From Batillaria attramentaria (Eukaryota > Mollusca > Gastropoda > Batillariidae): a DNA stretch of 64,000 nucleotides. The position numbers and the translations under genes are program-made. The notes under the pieces were generated by a model that had not been told where the DNA came from, searched no databases, and saw nothing but the letters and a program-made list of their open reading frames with translations. Position 1 is the stretch's first letter. Each line of letters begins with the position of its first letter. This document shows positions 44,880 through 56,782 of this stretch, in pieces. The stretch is from NCBI GenBank assembly GCA_018292915.2, contig JACVVK020000222.1:386001-450000 (forward strand), given 5' to 3'.

Positions 44880-46380
44880 AAAAACTGAAAAAAGATAATT
44901 TAAGACAGACAAATGTGAGAGAGAGAGAGAGAGAGAGAGAACTAAAGAACGAACGACGAACTTGACTTAAATGATTTGACAAGAACTTGACATTTTTCAA
45001 GAGCAGAGAGAGGGACGGGGTGATTCAGTGGTTGTGGGGCCGCGGGGGGGGGGGGGGGGGGGGGGGGGACCGGTTTTTGTTATTGTTGTATTATTGTTTT
45101 CTCAGTTTAAGCAAGAAAAACGCAAAACCGCGAACTACAGAACATTTATAGAGAGAATAACGCCAAGCATGGGGTACTACATTAAAAATTTGGCAGGACT
45201 CGAAACAGTAGAATGTAGATTCAACTCGTTTCACACTATGAGCTGCGTCAGTATCCGGTCCTTCCCTGCACAACCTTTGAACACAATCCACGTGACCACG
45301 TGACAAGCTGTAGTCAAACGCCCGGACAGCGTATGGGGTCCTTAGTGCTCGAAAGTCGCGCATGGTAGGACAGGATACGCGGTCCTCATAGTGTGAAAAG
45401 AGTTTAAATATAAAAGCTGCAAAGTCTACTTCTCCACATTTTTACCGCCATTTCTAACTCACTGCCCTGTACTGGACGCAAACATACAACTATTGGAAAG
45501 TGGGTGTTTGGTAATTTAACGTCCTTTTCCACGACGTAACGGTGATATCAAAGACGGGGCAAGGAGGGAAAAAAGGCCAGCATAAATATTTGGCACCAGC
45601 CGGGACTCGAACTCACGACCCGAGCATTCAGAATCCAACGCTCTACCTTTCGGCTATCCCAGCTTCCTACACGTACTATTGGAAGCGCGCACATACGATA
45701 ACGCACTAATAACGCCTTCAACAATACCCCCCCCCCCTCCCTCTCCCCTTCCACTGACCTACCCCCATCCCCTACCACCACCCACTCATTAACCCCTCTG
45801 ACCCAACACTGCCAAAAAAAGGAACACTGACAAACTGCACTATTGTGGAAACCATTGCGTCAAAGGACGCAACGTTACGTTCGGTTTAGCCGCAGCAGGA
45901 TAAGATTGAACCTACCTGAACGTTACGCATAGCGTACAGTGATCCGCTTTGGGACTTGCAGGCCGGCTCCGACCACACACTGATAAGACAAGACTGAGTA
46001 ATTACACACAGGTATTCCCGTTCCCCTTCGGCAAATAGCAGAAGTCAGTGACCGATTCCACAGGGTGACCTAAAGGTTGCAGTTTCTTTGAACATCGCCG
46101 GATAAAAGGAGTTCTTGTGGATTGAACAGTCTTTGTGGGTTTTATTCTTTTTCTTTTCTTTCTTTCTTTTTTTAATCGACCTTTTTTGTAGAACTTAGAG
46201 GAATAGGAGAGGCCAGTCGTTAAAGGGACTAATGCTAATTTTTATGCTCGCAGATCGTTCTAAGCTGTTTTCGTGGTATCTATCACCTCACCACTTAGAC
46301 ACCTGGACAGTGACACAGCGCATGTAATGCTGGCACTGAGCCAATAGAAAAGTACTCGATGACGCGGCGACCACACTGTT
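44880..46380. other. Mostly unannotated
   Basis: (GA)n at 44917-44941 and a G-run at 45043-45068, a SINE-A at 45499-45674, and a C-rich tract at 45728-45745. No gene recognised. Confidence 0.5.
45499..45674 (-). mobile_element. SINE-A copy with 10-bp TSD
   Basis: Full minus-strand copy with short tail. ACTATTGGAA is repeated at 45489-45498 and 45675-45684. Confidence 0.92.
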
Positions 46381-46500
46381 CGTAGAATATGAATGCTCGA
46401 CCGCTCGCGCAAAGTGTAAACAACACTGTATCGCATTAAGAGCTGTACTAATCATCAAGATAGAGTATTTCGAGTGTAGCCACACTCACAAGCGAAGCGC
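46381..46500 (+). repeat. Repeat K, second copy
   Basis: Same orientation as 1-118, about 88% similar by eye. Flanking sequence upstream (46202-46380) may belong to the same repeat, but there is no second copy to compare. Confidence 0.82.
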
Positions 46501-46582
46501 CCCACAATAGGTAAGTTGGCTTCTTTGAAGACTTGTGAACATGAAAGCACAATAATTAAAGCAGGGAATGGTAACTCTACTT

Positions 46583-46738
46583 TGAATAATAATAATAATA
46601 ATATGCAACTGGTTGGCTCAAAACGCCGTAAACTTAACCCGGCACGCACGCTAACGTTAATCACGCGCATTCACTAACACACAGGACATGAACGCATTAT
46701 GATCACTTTTTCAAAGGGTGGGCTCAGCTGTTCAACAA
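46583..46738 (-). mobile_element. Diverged SINE-B 3' part
   Basis: (AAT)n, GGTTGGCTCAAAACGCCG, AACCCGGCACGCACGCTAAC and GGACATGAACGCATTATGATC match SINE-B with many substitutions. An (ATC)n/(AAT)n block follows. Confidence 0.75.
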
Positions 46739-47292
46739 CAGCAGCAATCATCATCATCATCATCATAATTCAACATCAATAATGATAATAATAATAATGA
46801 TACACAAATAATAATAATAATAATGACCAGATACATTTGACATAAGCTACAGTGCATCGCCGATATGGCTGAATCACAGCTCTGCGCCGGAGTTTGCATC
46901 TACAGTCTAGATCCTTGCTAAACTGGCACTACAGACTCTAGAACTACACACTACTGCGTGTATAAAGACTTTGCTGACACCACCAATGCCATTGCTTTAA
47001 AGTTCCTCTCACCCTGGCACTCATCACAGACTACTAAGGGTAATTTCTGTCCCGCGTTTCTGCTGTCAGGTTATCAGAGCTCTGACCCACAGGTGAGGGT
47101 TGGCGGCACGCCTACGTCACTGCCCTTATGCGCATGCGCGTGTAAATGCTTTGGCACGTGCGGGAGATGGTTGGCTGACACGCGAACGGAGATAGGTAAA
47201 TGTCACAGGTGACGGAGCAGCTGAAGTCTGCGCACTGTTCACTCAAATCGTGTCCTGCCAAACTCCGCTTCTTTCGCGCAGACTTAGTACTG

Positions 47293-47730
47293 ATGCACTG
47301 GCCGGCTGGCGAGGTAAGCATCATACATGGCCTGCGCCTTCAGTTTTGAACCTGAAGATTTGTTTTTACTGGCCTTAGGCCTGTTCAAAAAATCTTCACT
47401 GTGCTGCTTGGGTCTTTTTTTAATTTTTTTTTTTTTTTTACAGGTACCACAGTCGGGCAAGGTATTGATGGGGCGTTCCCACTTCCCAGTGCCTGTCAAG
47501 GTGACAAAGGGACGGGAAAACATAATCATAGTGAGACAAGTTTATACTGACAAAACCGAGAGCACCATAGACACATCCGCACCGACCGCTTGTTCCTTCT
47601 TCAAATTGAACGGAGAAAAAGAGGCAGCAGAAAACTGCTAAAACGCACTTCTTTTGCCCGGATATTGATGCACTGGCTTCGGACTGGCTAGGTAAGCATC
47701 ACAGATGGCCTGCGCCTTCAGTTTTCGAGT
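47293..47730 (-). repeat. Duplicated ~65-bp segment, possibly coding
   Basis: GGTAAGCATCAYANATGGCC and CTGCGCCTTCAGTTTT occur at 47313-47350 and 47690-47728. On the minus strand both read LKAQAxxDAYLAS..PVHQY, one followed directly by a stop. The conserved peptide suggests two copies of the C-terminus of an unrecognised mobile-element or gene ORF. No domain can be named. Confidence 0.5.
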
Positions 47731-47879
47731 CATCGCTGGGACTAATTTTAGTGAGAGCAGTTTTAAACTGTGTACTCTCCAGGAAATACTAATGTCATCG
47801 ATGACAAAATCGAGAGCATTATGTTTATAGTCGGTCCGACTAGAGGAGAGGTATTGGGTGGCGCTGCACCGCGGCGACG

Positions 47880-47949
47880 CGCCTTCCCCGGGGGAAGCAG
47901 CACGACTTTCCCGAAAGGGATAATAAAGTAGTTTTAAAAAAAAAAAAAC
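47880..47949 (+). mobile_element. SINE-D 3' tail
   Basis: CCTTCCCCGGGGGAAGCAGC, CGACTTTCCCGAAAGGGATA and ATAAAGTAG then poly-A, ending immediately before the TIR element at 47985. Only the 3' end is present. Confidence 0.65.
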
Positions 47950-47984
47950 CGTGGCGAAACAGTATGCTGTCATTGCTTGTCAAT

Positions 47985-48328
47985 AGACGACTTCACTCGG
48001 CAAGCCCGGAGGCCAAAGCCCCGCCCCTTTACTCTTCCGTGTATGGGCAAAATACAGTACGTCCACGACGTCATTGAATAGGAGAAAGGGGTGATTTCAA
48101 GATGAAAGAGGTTGACGTAATAGTCTTTTTCCTCAAATGACGCCAATGGACTTACTGCTTTATTTCCATGTTTCAGTCATATCAAACTACACGTGCATCC
48201 CTCGTTATAGTGTCTGGCAAAAAGGTTACCAAACCATGCCATGTGTTACGCTCATTACGTCACGGGACGCGACTGACTGGCTGAGTTCTGGGGGCTCGGC
48301 CCTTTTGATTGACATGAGTGGGGTCGTC
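47985..48328. mobile_element. TIR element (copy 2), no SINE
   Basis: AGACGACTTCACT and GAGTGGGGTCGTC are the diverged ends. The body follows copy 1 (GGCCAAAGCCCCGCCCCTTT, GTCTTTTTCCTCAAATGACG, GTGTCTGGC). Its uninterrupted CTCAAATGACGCCAATGG is the pre-insertion state of the SINE-A at 3189. Confidence 0.8.
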
Positions 48329-48366
48329 AAGTCAAGTCAAATCAAGTCAAGTCAAGTCAAGTCAAA
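48326..48366 (+). repeat. (AAGTC)n array
   Basis: Seven to eight AAGTC units beginning at the right end of the TIR element (copy 2), followed by an A-run. Confidence 0.9.
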
Positions 48367-48465
48367 AAAAAAATTTTTCTTATCCCCGTAGGGCAATTCA
48401 TGCGGGCGAGCATAAGACACATAAGTTAAGACCACTAAACTCATACATAAATATATTTAATTGTA

Positions 48466-48519
48466 CTCTCTCTCTCTCACCCTCTCTCTCCCTCCCTCTC
48501 TGCCCCTCTCATTCTCTCG

Positions 48520-48604
<85 letters not shown>

Positions 48605-48607
48605 GCA
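48466..48607 (+). repeat. (CT)n/(CA)n/(GC)n block
   Basis: CT-rich tract, (CA)n at 48521-48590, then GCGCGCGCGCGCGC. Confidence 0.96.
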
Positions 48608-48811
48608 CAATGGGTCGTCCATTGGTTTTCATCGTCTTCAGTCCCAAACGCCATCTCCTGCAGAAATCCTAACCACTCTGTGTTTGAAGAGCTTCCACTC
48701 CGTGTGTTGGGGCAGTCGTTACTTTCGCGCAAAGTATTGCAGGTTGTCAACTGTGTGGATTTGTGTAATCATTAAATTCAGTGTTAAAGGCAGCGAGGAA
48801 AAGGGAGAGAG

Positions 48812-48969
48812 GAATTTTAACGTCGTTTTCCACCACGTATGGGTGATGTCAAAGACAGGGCAACGACAAAAAGGTCAACACAAATATTTGGCAACAACCG
48901 AGATCCGAACTCAAGACCCGAGCACTGACTGAAAGTCCAACGGTCTACCACTCGGCTATCCCGTCTCCC
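48812..48969 (-). mobile_element. Diverged SINE-A copy
   Basis: Recognisable AACGTCGTTTTCCACCAC, GGTGATGTCAAAGAC, box B and box A blocks with more substitutions than other copies and a 4-bp insertion in the anticodon region (GCACTGACTGAAAG). No TSD was found. Confidence 0.85.
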
Positions 48970-49480
48970 GGGGGGAGGGGGGGGGATGCATGTGGGTTCA
49001 AGAGAAGGACAACAGAGAAATGTGATTGTTGTCAGACATATCCCATGTGTTTTCGCTGCCAGGGCGCAGGGGGGAAAAAATACAAGATGCGCAGGTGCCT
49101 GGCTGTGATGACGTCAAACGTCAACCTGCCCTCACGTCTCCTGTTCACAGCTCAGCCCGAAAAGTCCATGTCTAACCTGAGGCGGCCTGGATTGTGTGCT
49201 GCGCACCCAAGAGCACGCGACTGGGTACTGAACTGTCTCCGCGGCGCCTGCCTTTGTCTACGGGTGTTACCTGTGCTTCAAGGTCGAGACGACCACTTCA
49301 CCTGGCCTTCCCCCCTTCCCTTTTCACTATAACACCCTGCGGAAATAGACCATTATGTGGCATTGGTATTCAGATCTGTTGCGTCAGTCAGCCTGTCTGT
49401 CTCCCAGTTCTGCCCCCAAGCTCAAAAGCACCTTAACTCTTAAAAGCCCACGCCAAAAAAAACCGCAATTTTCTTTTAAA
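48970..49480. other. No gene recognised
   Basis: Moderately GC-rich sequence with an open frame at 49045-49332 that shows no known motif. Confidence 0.4.
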
Positions 49481-49482
49481 TC

Positions 49483-49586
49483 ACTAGGAGCCACTTCAAG
49501 CCACTATCATGTAATCTGCGGCGGTCTCGCGCCCAGCGGGGAAGGCCCACGCCTTGCGTAATGGTGGCTTGAAGTGGCTCCTACTG
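49483..49586. repeat. ~104-bp hairpin element
   Basis: CTAGGAGCCACTTCAAGCCA near the left end pairs with TGGCTTGAAGTGGCTCCTA at the right, about 24 bp with two mismatches, around a GC-rich centre. It is probably a small MITE or a hairpin-forming repeat. GTAGTGGCTTG recurs just beyond its right end. Confidence 0.6.
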
Positions 49587-49721
49587 GTGTGTAGTGGCTT
49601 GTTCTTTTTAACCAGTCTTATCATATAGCGGGCAGGGCAGGGGCTGGTCAGACTCGGACTCGAGAGTTACGCTCACTGTTGTCACATTGACCTGTTCCAT
49701 TAATTTTGACGTGTTCTTCTG

Positions 49722-49858
49722 GTTGGTTGGTTGGTTGGTTGGTTTGCTGGCTGCTTGGTTGGTTGGTTGGCAGCTTGGTTAGCTGGTTGATTGGCTGGCT
49801 GGCTGGTTGATTGGCTGGTTGGTTGGTTAGTTGATTGGCTGATTGGTTGGTTGGTGCC
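49722..49858 (+). repeat. GGTT/GGCT tetranucleotide array
   Basis: Interleaved TTGG, CTGG and TTGA tetramers over about 135 bp, a degenerate tetranucleotide satellite. Confidence 0.9.
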
Positions 49859-49881
49859 CATTACACAAAGGTGATATCACC

Positions 49882-50176
49882 AGGGCCCGCATGTGAAAGT
49901 CGAGGTTAGGGATTTTAGCCCGTGGTTAGAGTCTAACCTCGAACTAAACTAGCTCTAGGGTGAAATTTTCTGTTTTGGTTGTTGTTGTTGTTGTTGTTGT
50001 TTAACCAGGAAGCGGGTCCATGCCACCTTGGTGCCTAAGCCGTTAGAGAAGATTTTTTTCCTACCTTTCTTCGCTTCCTTTTTTAATTTAATTTTGTTTT
50101 GGGGTTTCTTTTGTCCTAGTATGGATTAGGCCCGTAGCCATGGGTTAAATTAACCTCGAGTTTTACATGCGGGCCC
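49882..50176. mobile_element. Fold-back MITE, copy 2
   Basis: Termini CAGGGCCCGCATG and CATGCGGGCCCTG are inverted. The right arm is nearly identical to that of copy 1 (CTTCGCTTCCTTTTTTAATT, TGTTTTGGGGTTTCTTTTGT, CCTCGAGTTTTACATGC). The left arm is rearranged and contains (GTT)n, so only the outer 40-50 bp still pair. Confidence 0.82.
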
Positions 50177-50251
50177 TGCAAAACTTCGAATCAAAATCAA
50201 ATCAAATTATTGTATCATCGTTATCCCCAGAGACTTTTGGCCGTTGGCTTC

Positions 50252-50325
50252 TAGCTAGGATTCAAACTCACAACCAGAGCGTTGACTGACGATTCAAAGT
50301 TCCACAGCTCAGTATTCCCCTGTCT
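50252..50325 (-). mobile_element. tRNA-like SINE head, unassigned
   Basis: Box-B-like GTTGTGAGTTTGAATCC and a degraded A box on the minus strand. It is close to SINE-A heads, but no SINE-A body follows. Confidence 0.4.
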
Positions 50326-50329
50326 TATC

Positions 50330-51770
50330 GACTTTCAGACATCCATAAGTACTGACTCACAACCGCGGAAAAGCACACACGCATTTAAGAAATGGGAAAT
50401 AGCTTGTGTGTGGGCAGTCGTAACAGTTTCATCTTAGGAATGCATCAGTGTATAACTTGACGCAAACAGCTCTGATCAGCGTTGTTAGAGATAATTCAGA
50501 TAACGCTAGCTCGTTGTCAACCCTTAAAGTTGCCCTCATATCGGTTACCTCAGTGTCCAGGTTTGTAATCTACCCGGAAGACCGAGCATCATCATGTATG
50601 CGTACCCGTTTATCAGTCACGTAACCCTTATACTCCTCTTCACTCCTCGGCCGTCCAACACTGAAATGTGGGAAAATAAAGGAGAGCAATTGCACCTGGC
50701 CAGTTGATATTTTAACCTGACACGACAACGTAACAAAAACAGACAAGCAGTCAGCTCGTCCGAGGGTGTTTTGTCAGTGAGTGTTGACTGTCGGTATACC
50801 ACACTGATCTGCCGGCACCAACCTCCATCCGCAATGCCGACCGACAGAACAGATACGCCCCGCTGCCGAAATAGAAATGGCACACAATCTGATTCCGCAT
50901 CTCGCTTGAAACGCTGGTGTAAAGGTGACACACAAACAAGAGCCCTTCCGCGAAGAAGGCTGCGTGATCTTTTCGGGACATTTGCTGGAGCAGTGATGTC
51001 GGCAGAACCAAAGGCTGGTGTATGCGGGCGGTAGTTTGTAGATGATTTTTTTTAAAAACTTTTGCTCCTCTTGGGAAATAGGGGTTGCTTCTCCCAGGTA
51101 CGTCGCATACTAACTCGGGAACCAAGCCAATGATACCATTTGGCTAAAGGTACGATCTCGACCTCTTAGCCACGTGACTGGGGTTAGTCGCATACCAGTC
51201 AAATTTGACGACAAGGTACATCGCATACTAGTCCGGGCGACCCCCCGCGGCGTAAAGGCCTAAATAACTAACTAACTACCGGTAAGCGGGCGACCCTCTC
51301 GTGTTTTCTCGACGGTCAGGGTTTGCCCCGGCCATAGCCAGAAAGGAAAATCGAAACTCGAATATATTTTTGGTGGCTGGATGGACGAATTTTAATACGA
51401 GGCAAGGAAATAATGAACACTCACGGCAACCGCTCCATGAAAATTTTACTTCTTACCCTCAATCGCCACAGTGCACGCGTGTGTCGGTCGAAGATGTCTA
51501 GCACTACTATATGAGCCATAAGGGATCCCATCAAGTGCTGTTGTACATTTAGATCCAGTTCAGCTAGTGGACGTCATCGGAAATCTGATAATGTTCTTAC
51601 AATAGTGCTTCACCACCAAAAGACTTGAAAGACAGCCGCAAGAAAGTTAGTCATGGTTTCCCCTCTCCTGTAATCGAGGATGTGTCTTCCCCGAACACTC
51701 ATGGGTTAGCCCGAACTACCAGAAAGTACTTTTTGTTGCGAGGCCTAATCCGAACTAATGTACACCATAA
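50330..51770. other. No gene recognised
   Basis: Overlapping frames of 87-124 codons on both strands at 50617-51125 have no recognisable domain. GTCGCATACTA and GGTACRTCGCATACTA recur near 51103, 51188 and 51216. Confidence 0.45.
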
Positions 51771-52012
51771 TTAATATTAATAATGGTAATAAGAATCACA
51801 TTAATATAGGCGCTTTATACCAAATATTTGACTCAAAACACAGCTATCTAAACCCAGCACGCACGCTCACGTGCATCACACGCATTCTCTCTGACACTTG
51901 ACATGAAGACATTAACAATCACGTGTTGCGTGGGGGCAGCTCAGCAATTTCAGTTTCGGAATTTTAGAATTGTAATTATCTCCGGATTTTGTGGGTTGAG
52001 CATTTCCAGACC
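51771..52012 (-). mobile_element. Diverged SINE-B 3' part
   Basis: Degenerate (AAT)n, TATAGGCGCTTTATACC, CCCAGCACGCACGCTCACGT, TTTCGGAATTTTAGAATTG and GAGCATTTCCAGACC. Truncated before the head. Confidence 0.82.
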
Positions 52013-52221
52013 ATAATTATTAGGGGTGTTCGGTTTTACCGGTTTTCCGGTTAAAATCGGTCCGACTTTCTCACGGTTCGGTAAACCGGTTTGGCCTTAA
52101 AAAACCGGAAAACCGCGGTTTTTCTAAGGGACATCACTCGTCGTTTTTCAGCCCGTTACAAGACACCCTCCTCCTCGTTATCATCAACATCATCATGTTG
52201 TTGTTGTTGTTGGCTGAACAG

Positions 52222-52376
52222 GGAAACGGGGGTGGCCGAATGGTAGAGCGTTGGACTTCCAACTTTCGGGTCGTGAGTTCAAATCCCGGCTAGGGCCAAA
52301 TATTTGTGCTGGCTTTTTCATCGTTGCCTCGTCTTTGATATCATCCGTATGTGGTGGAAAAGGACGTTAAACTCCG
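52222..52376 (+). mobile_element. SINE-A copy truncated at the C-rich tail
   Basis: Head with GGCCGAATGGTAGAGCGTTG, box B as GAGTTCAAATCC, body, then GGACGTTAAACTCC and an abrupt end without CCCACCC. It is preceded by (GTT)n. Confidence 0.88.
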
Positions 52377-52937
52377 TGGCTTCTGGCTTCAGTTCTCAAA
52401 AAAAAAATACACGTTAGACCCGACCACCGCTTTTAACTCACTCGCGGATCTGCAACAGGTGAGCCTGCCCAAGAAAATAAATCAGTGTCAAAATTTGCCC
52501 TTCAGCCTTGTTTGCTTCCGCCACCTCGCGTGTTGTTAAAAGATTCAAGTGATATGGGTGCAGAGCCTTCAGCTTAATTTTTTTTTTTTTTTTTTTTTAA
52601 CAGGTCGTTCAGGGTTAGGGTGGTTATTATCCGCCCGGTAAGGCCAAATGAAAATTTACCTGTGGTTCTTGGTCCTTGGATTCCACAGCTGAATGACCCT
52701 AAACGTTTTTGTTTTTCATGAAAAGAAAAAGAAAGGAACGCACGCACGAAGTTAATTGTGCTGTTCACACCTTCCCGTCCCTCAACCCCATTTCCCTCCA
52801 AAAAAAAAGAAACTGCAGCAAAAGCCTCCATGTTCAAAGCTAACCCAGAAGACACCCCCCCCCCCCCCCTCTTTAGTTCTACCCTTGAGTATGCAGTGGA
52901 ATTTGGTTGTGGTTTTGATTGCTGGTTTTTGTGGTTT

Positions 52938-53155
52938 CTGGTGGTGGTGGTGGTGGTGGTGGTGATGGCTGTTGCTGCTGCTGTTGTGTTATGTCGTTGT
53001 TTTTGTTTGTCGTTATTGTTGTTGTTTCTTATTGTTTGTTGTTGTTGTTGTTGTTTTGTTGTTGTTTTTTTGTTTTTTTTTGTTGTTGTTGTTTTTTTTG
53101 GGGGGGTTGTTGGTTGGTTGGTTGGAGGGCTGTTGTTGTTGTTGTTGTTGTTTCG
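52938..53155 (+). repeat. (TGG)n / TTG-rich tract
   Basis: (GGT)n at 52938-52962 and TTG/TTT-rich sequence to 53150, ending in a G-run. Valine/leucine/cysteine-rich frames here are compositional artefacts. Confidence 0.88.
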
Positions 53156-54034
53156 GGGGGGGGGGGGGAACGGGGAGGCGGGGCAGCCTTGGCCGACCTG
53201 AACGACAGATCAATTATTGAATACATATTTTGGCCAGGGGCCTAAACTGAACCCAATCAAGTCCTATCCCTCATAGTTTTCAGAACAAGATGAGACTGGA
53301 GCGTTGGCAGATGGTTATCGTGTGCTGTGCAGGAAACATCTTCTTCTCGTCGGCTCCGTATGGCAAACATTACATCACTGATTCCAGTCTCCGTGTTTAC
53401 CCAAGCCCTTTCCCTGGGCCATCACGCCCGATAATCTCCCTTTGCTCGATCTCCTGTGTGTCGCGGTCTGGTTTGTGTGAGCGGTGGCTCAGAGGGTCCT
53501 GTTGACACTGCGGGAAATGCTGGCGTCTCAGGTGGGTTGTGAGATGTGAATGGGCGTTAAAGATTAATCTGTAATGAAATAATGGATTTTTTAGGATCGT
53601 GTGAAGTTTGTCTCGGCGCAAGTCAAGTGGAAATTGATTGAACATTCTCACTGAGTCTCAGTCGCACGCAGCGCCCGTGGTATCAGTGCCGGAAACTGAA
53701 AACTCGCAGCAAGAATCAATAATTACTTGATTTTTGTTGTTTCGCACACAAGACATTTGACGCGTTTGAACTTTGCAGCTAAGCAAATTTCTCAGTCGAG
53801 GTCGGATTGTGTTTTTTACTGCGTTGCGTTGCATTGTTTTGTCTTGTGTTTTCTGGTGTTTGTTCTGTCTTGTCCTTCGTTTCGTCCCCCCCCCCCCTTT
53901 TTTTTTTGTCATGTCCAGATGTCACTACCGTCATTTCAATCATCAGGCCAGGCTGATTATGATGCGTTCGTCTTTACACGACAGACAGACACGGTCCGTC
54001 CAAGTACTGCGAGGACGTGTGGAACACGTGAGGA

Positions 54035-54202
54035 GGGTGGGTGGGTGTTTGGGGTGGGTGGGTGTTTGGGGGTTTAACGTCCTTTTCCAGCACATACGGG
54101 TGATATCAAAGACGGGGCAACGATGAAAAAGCCAGCACAAATGTTTGGCTCCAGCCGGGATACGAACTCACGACCCGAGCATTAGAAATGCAACGCTCTA
54201 CC
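54035..54202 (-). mobile_element. SINE-A copy, head truncated, 13-bp TSD
   Basis: The tail is duplicated (GGGTGGGTGTTTGGG twice). The copy stops at AACGCTCTACC, without the outer head. GAACACGTGAGGA is repeated at 54022-54034 and 54203-54215, so it is an authentic 5'-truncated insertion. Confidence 0.9.
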
Positions 54203-54307
54203 GAACACGTGAGGACATGCGAGGGCGTGCGAGGAAGAGTTCAGACATCCCAAACAACTGAAATAATGACACAAAAGTTGTGTTTGTGGCGCTTTCACGC
54301 GCATGTC

Positions 54308-54482
54308 TGGGAGCCGCGGTGGCCGAATGGTAGAGCGTTGGACTTCTAATGCTCGGGTCGTGAGTTCGTATCCCGGCTGGGTCCAAATATTTCTGCTGGC
54401 TTTTTCATTGTTGCCCCGTCTTTGAATCACCCGTATGTGGAGGAAAAGGGCGTGAAATCCCCAAACACCCACTCACCCCCTT
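54308..54482 (+). mobile_element. SINE-A copy with TSD GCATGTC
   Basis: Full head and body with a 3-base deletion in the GATATCACC block. GCATGTC occurs at 54301-54307 and 54483-54489. Confidence 0.9.
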
Positions 54483-54489
54483 GCATGTC

Positions 54490-56570
54490 CTCGCATGGCC
54501 TTGAGTGCTTCAGCATGGCCTCGCACTATTTGGACGGACCCGACAGACAGACAGACAATCACACCATCACTGACACTGCATTGCGCGTCATAGCAATTCT
54601 TTCAACTTCAAAAGCAAGCACCCCATCTCCCGTAAGAATTCTTCAGTCATTCTGCTGACGGGGACGCTAGTCGTCGAGATAAAGAGTAAGAAACACATCA
54701 GGAAAAGAAGAAGGAGGAGAACAAAAAGAAGAACACAGAAGAAAGGAGAAAAAGCGAGAGAAGGAGCAAGCGGGTGGAACCGCTTCACTTCACATGATCT
54801 ATGACACCGTCGGCATAGCTCCGCTGATCAAAGGCCTCCCATGTAATGACGACGAAATTACAAGCGTTCATTTTCTGGCTTTTCTTGTGTCGTCACGCGG
54901 CGAAATTCAAATAGCAGCTGCATCTCGTTTGTCGCTTCATTTCGCCGGTCATGAACAGAAGATGGAGGTAACTCTCAGAACATGGCTCAGAATAATGAGT
55001 TCTTCTCTCCCCCTTGACGAGCGGGGAAAGTGCCAACATTGCGCAACATTTTGATGTAAAGTGCCTGGCTCCGTCACACTGACGTGTCATCCCAGTCACA
55101 ATGAAGTCTTCAGTCTTTCGTCTGGTATCGGAATTACTGCGGCAGAGCTGAGGACGGGAAAATGATCAACATTAACTTGCACAGGTTGCACTATTGTGAA
55201 AGTGATGTGAAATCCAGCGTGCACACGAGAAAACGGCAGACATTTTAGCACGAAGGATCTGTAGACGCGCATCTCATATAATGTATACTGAACAATGTTA
55301 TAGAAACGTGTTTGACGCGTGTGTGTGTGAAGTGTGTGGTCTTACCTTAAGACTGTTGGATGACTCAAGTCATAACATCCGCTTGTATTCAGGTCGCTGC
55401 GGTCTTAATTAATAACGCGTAGGCAGGTGGGTTTTTTGTTTTTGTTTGTTTGTTTGTTTGTTTTTTAGCCTGAATGTAGACAGCTTCTTGCACAGAGAAG
55501 TACCCGGGTTGCTGTAAAAATAAAATAAAATTATTTACCTTTTTTTTAATTTTGGAGTATTAGGGATCGCAAGAACGATCGAAAGTTTAAACAGATACAC
55601 TCCCTCCTCCCCTCCCCACCCTCGCCCCTTACCAAGTCCTCCTTTCAGCTTGTAGCTAGTGTCTTTAAATTAAAAATTGAAAATATCCTTCCCGGCTGTG
55701 TACAGCCTAGACGCCTAGTTTCCCTAGACGCCGCGAAAGCAACAACCACAACTACCACTTCAGTGTTTGTTTGCCATTGGTTGGTGGATGGGTTGGTTGC
55801 TGGGTATTGTCTTTTTTCTTATTGTTGTTGTTTTTTTGTGGTTTGTTTGTTTGTTTGGGTTTTTTTTTTAATGAATATTGAATATTTTTTTACGATGTCC
55901 GAAACATGAAACATGACATTATTGTCAGTCATCAGCTGACACAGGCCCGGTTCTGAATGCATGCGCCTCGTTTCAAGTTTCAACACGTTTCAGTCCCCTC
56001 GTGCTGACCACGGGCCGGACACAGGCTACGTCACCGTTCGTGTGGTAGTTCTATAGAACAAAACCTGCTCTTCCGACTGAACCTAAGGCGCGAGAAAAAA
56101 CTTTTGGAAGTTTGAACATACAGGTCTAGGTGAACCCTCCCCTCCCCCCTCCCCCCTCCCCCCCTCCCTCCACAATCTTCCCCTCCACCACCCCACCCGA
56201 CCTCCCATCGTCATGTCTGACGTCATTCCGGGTGAGTTCTTTCATGGAGTATTAATTGGCTCCATCCGGCATGTTATTTACGTGGAGCCAGAAAGGTTGT
56301 TATGGCAACGTGCCACTCACCTTTTGTATACATACACCGGGGACTGTGATCAGTGGCCAACATGCAGGTGATGGATAACAGGATGCTGCTGCTGCTGCTG
56401 CTGCTGCTTCTGTTGCTGTTGGTGGTGGCGGTGGTGGTGGTGCTACAGTAACTGACAAAACGTTTTCATGGTCTACCGGCGCTTGTTCATACATTAGTGT
56501 AATACTGTGCCCCTTGGTGGTGTAGACTGCGGACTACTCGCTATAAGCATGAGGTAACGAGAGTCAGCCT
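54490..56570. other. Largely unannotated
   Basis: A- and T-rich tracts, a C-rich stretch at 56132-56175, and GCT/GGT trinucleotides at 56382-56442. No coding domain or repeat family member was recognised. Confidence 0.5.
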
Positions 56571-56573
56571 AGA

Positions 56574-56748
56574 GGGTGGGTGGGTGGGTGTTTGGGAGTT
56601 TAACGTCCTTTTCCACCACATAAGGGTGATATCAAAGACGGGGCAACGAGATAAAAGGTCAGCACAAATATTTGGCCCCAGCCGGCGGGATTCGAACTCA
56701 CGACCCGAGCATTGAGAGTCCAACGCTCTACCATTCGGCCACCCCGGA
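56574..56748 (-). mobile_element. SINE-A copy with imperfect TSD
   Basis: Complete minus-strand copy. GAGTCAGCCTAGA (left) and GAGTCAACCCAGA (right) flank it, an aged TSD of about 13 bp. Confidence 0.9.
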
Positions 56749-56782
56749 GTCAACCCAGAACCCTCAGCTCACGAACCATGAG

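Noticed and set aside
50617..51125. Candidate host gene from overlapping frames
   Set aside because: Frames on both strands overlap, have no recognisable domain and no convincing splice or promoter context.
52919..53245. Hydrophobic Cys/Val/Leu-rich frames
   Set aside because: Produced by TGG/TTG/TTT low-complexity DNA; three overlapping phases are all open.
53290..53505. 71-codon frame starting MRLERWQMVIVCCAG
   Set aside because: It has a hydrophobic stretch near the start, but no family was recognised and nothing supports transcription.
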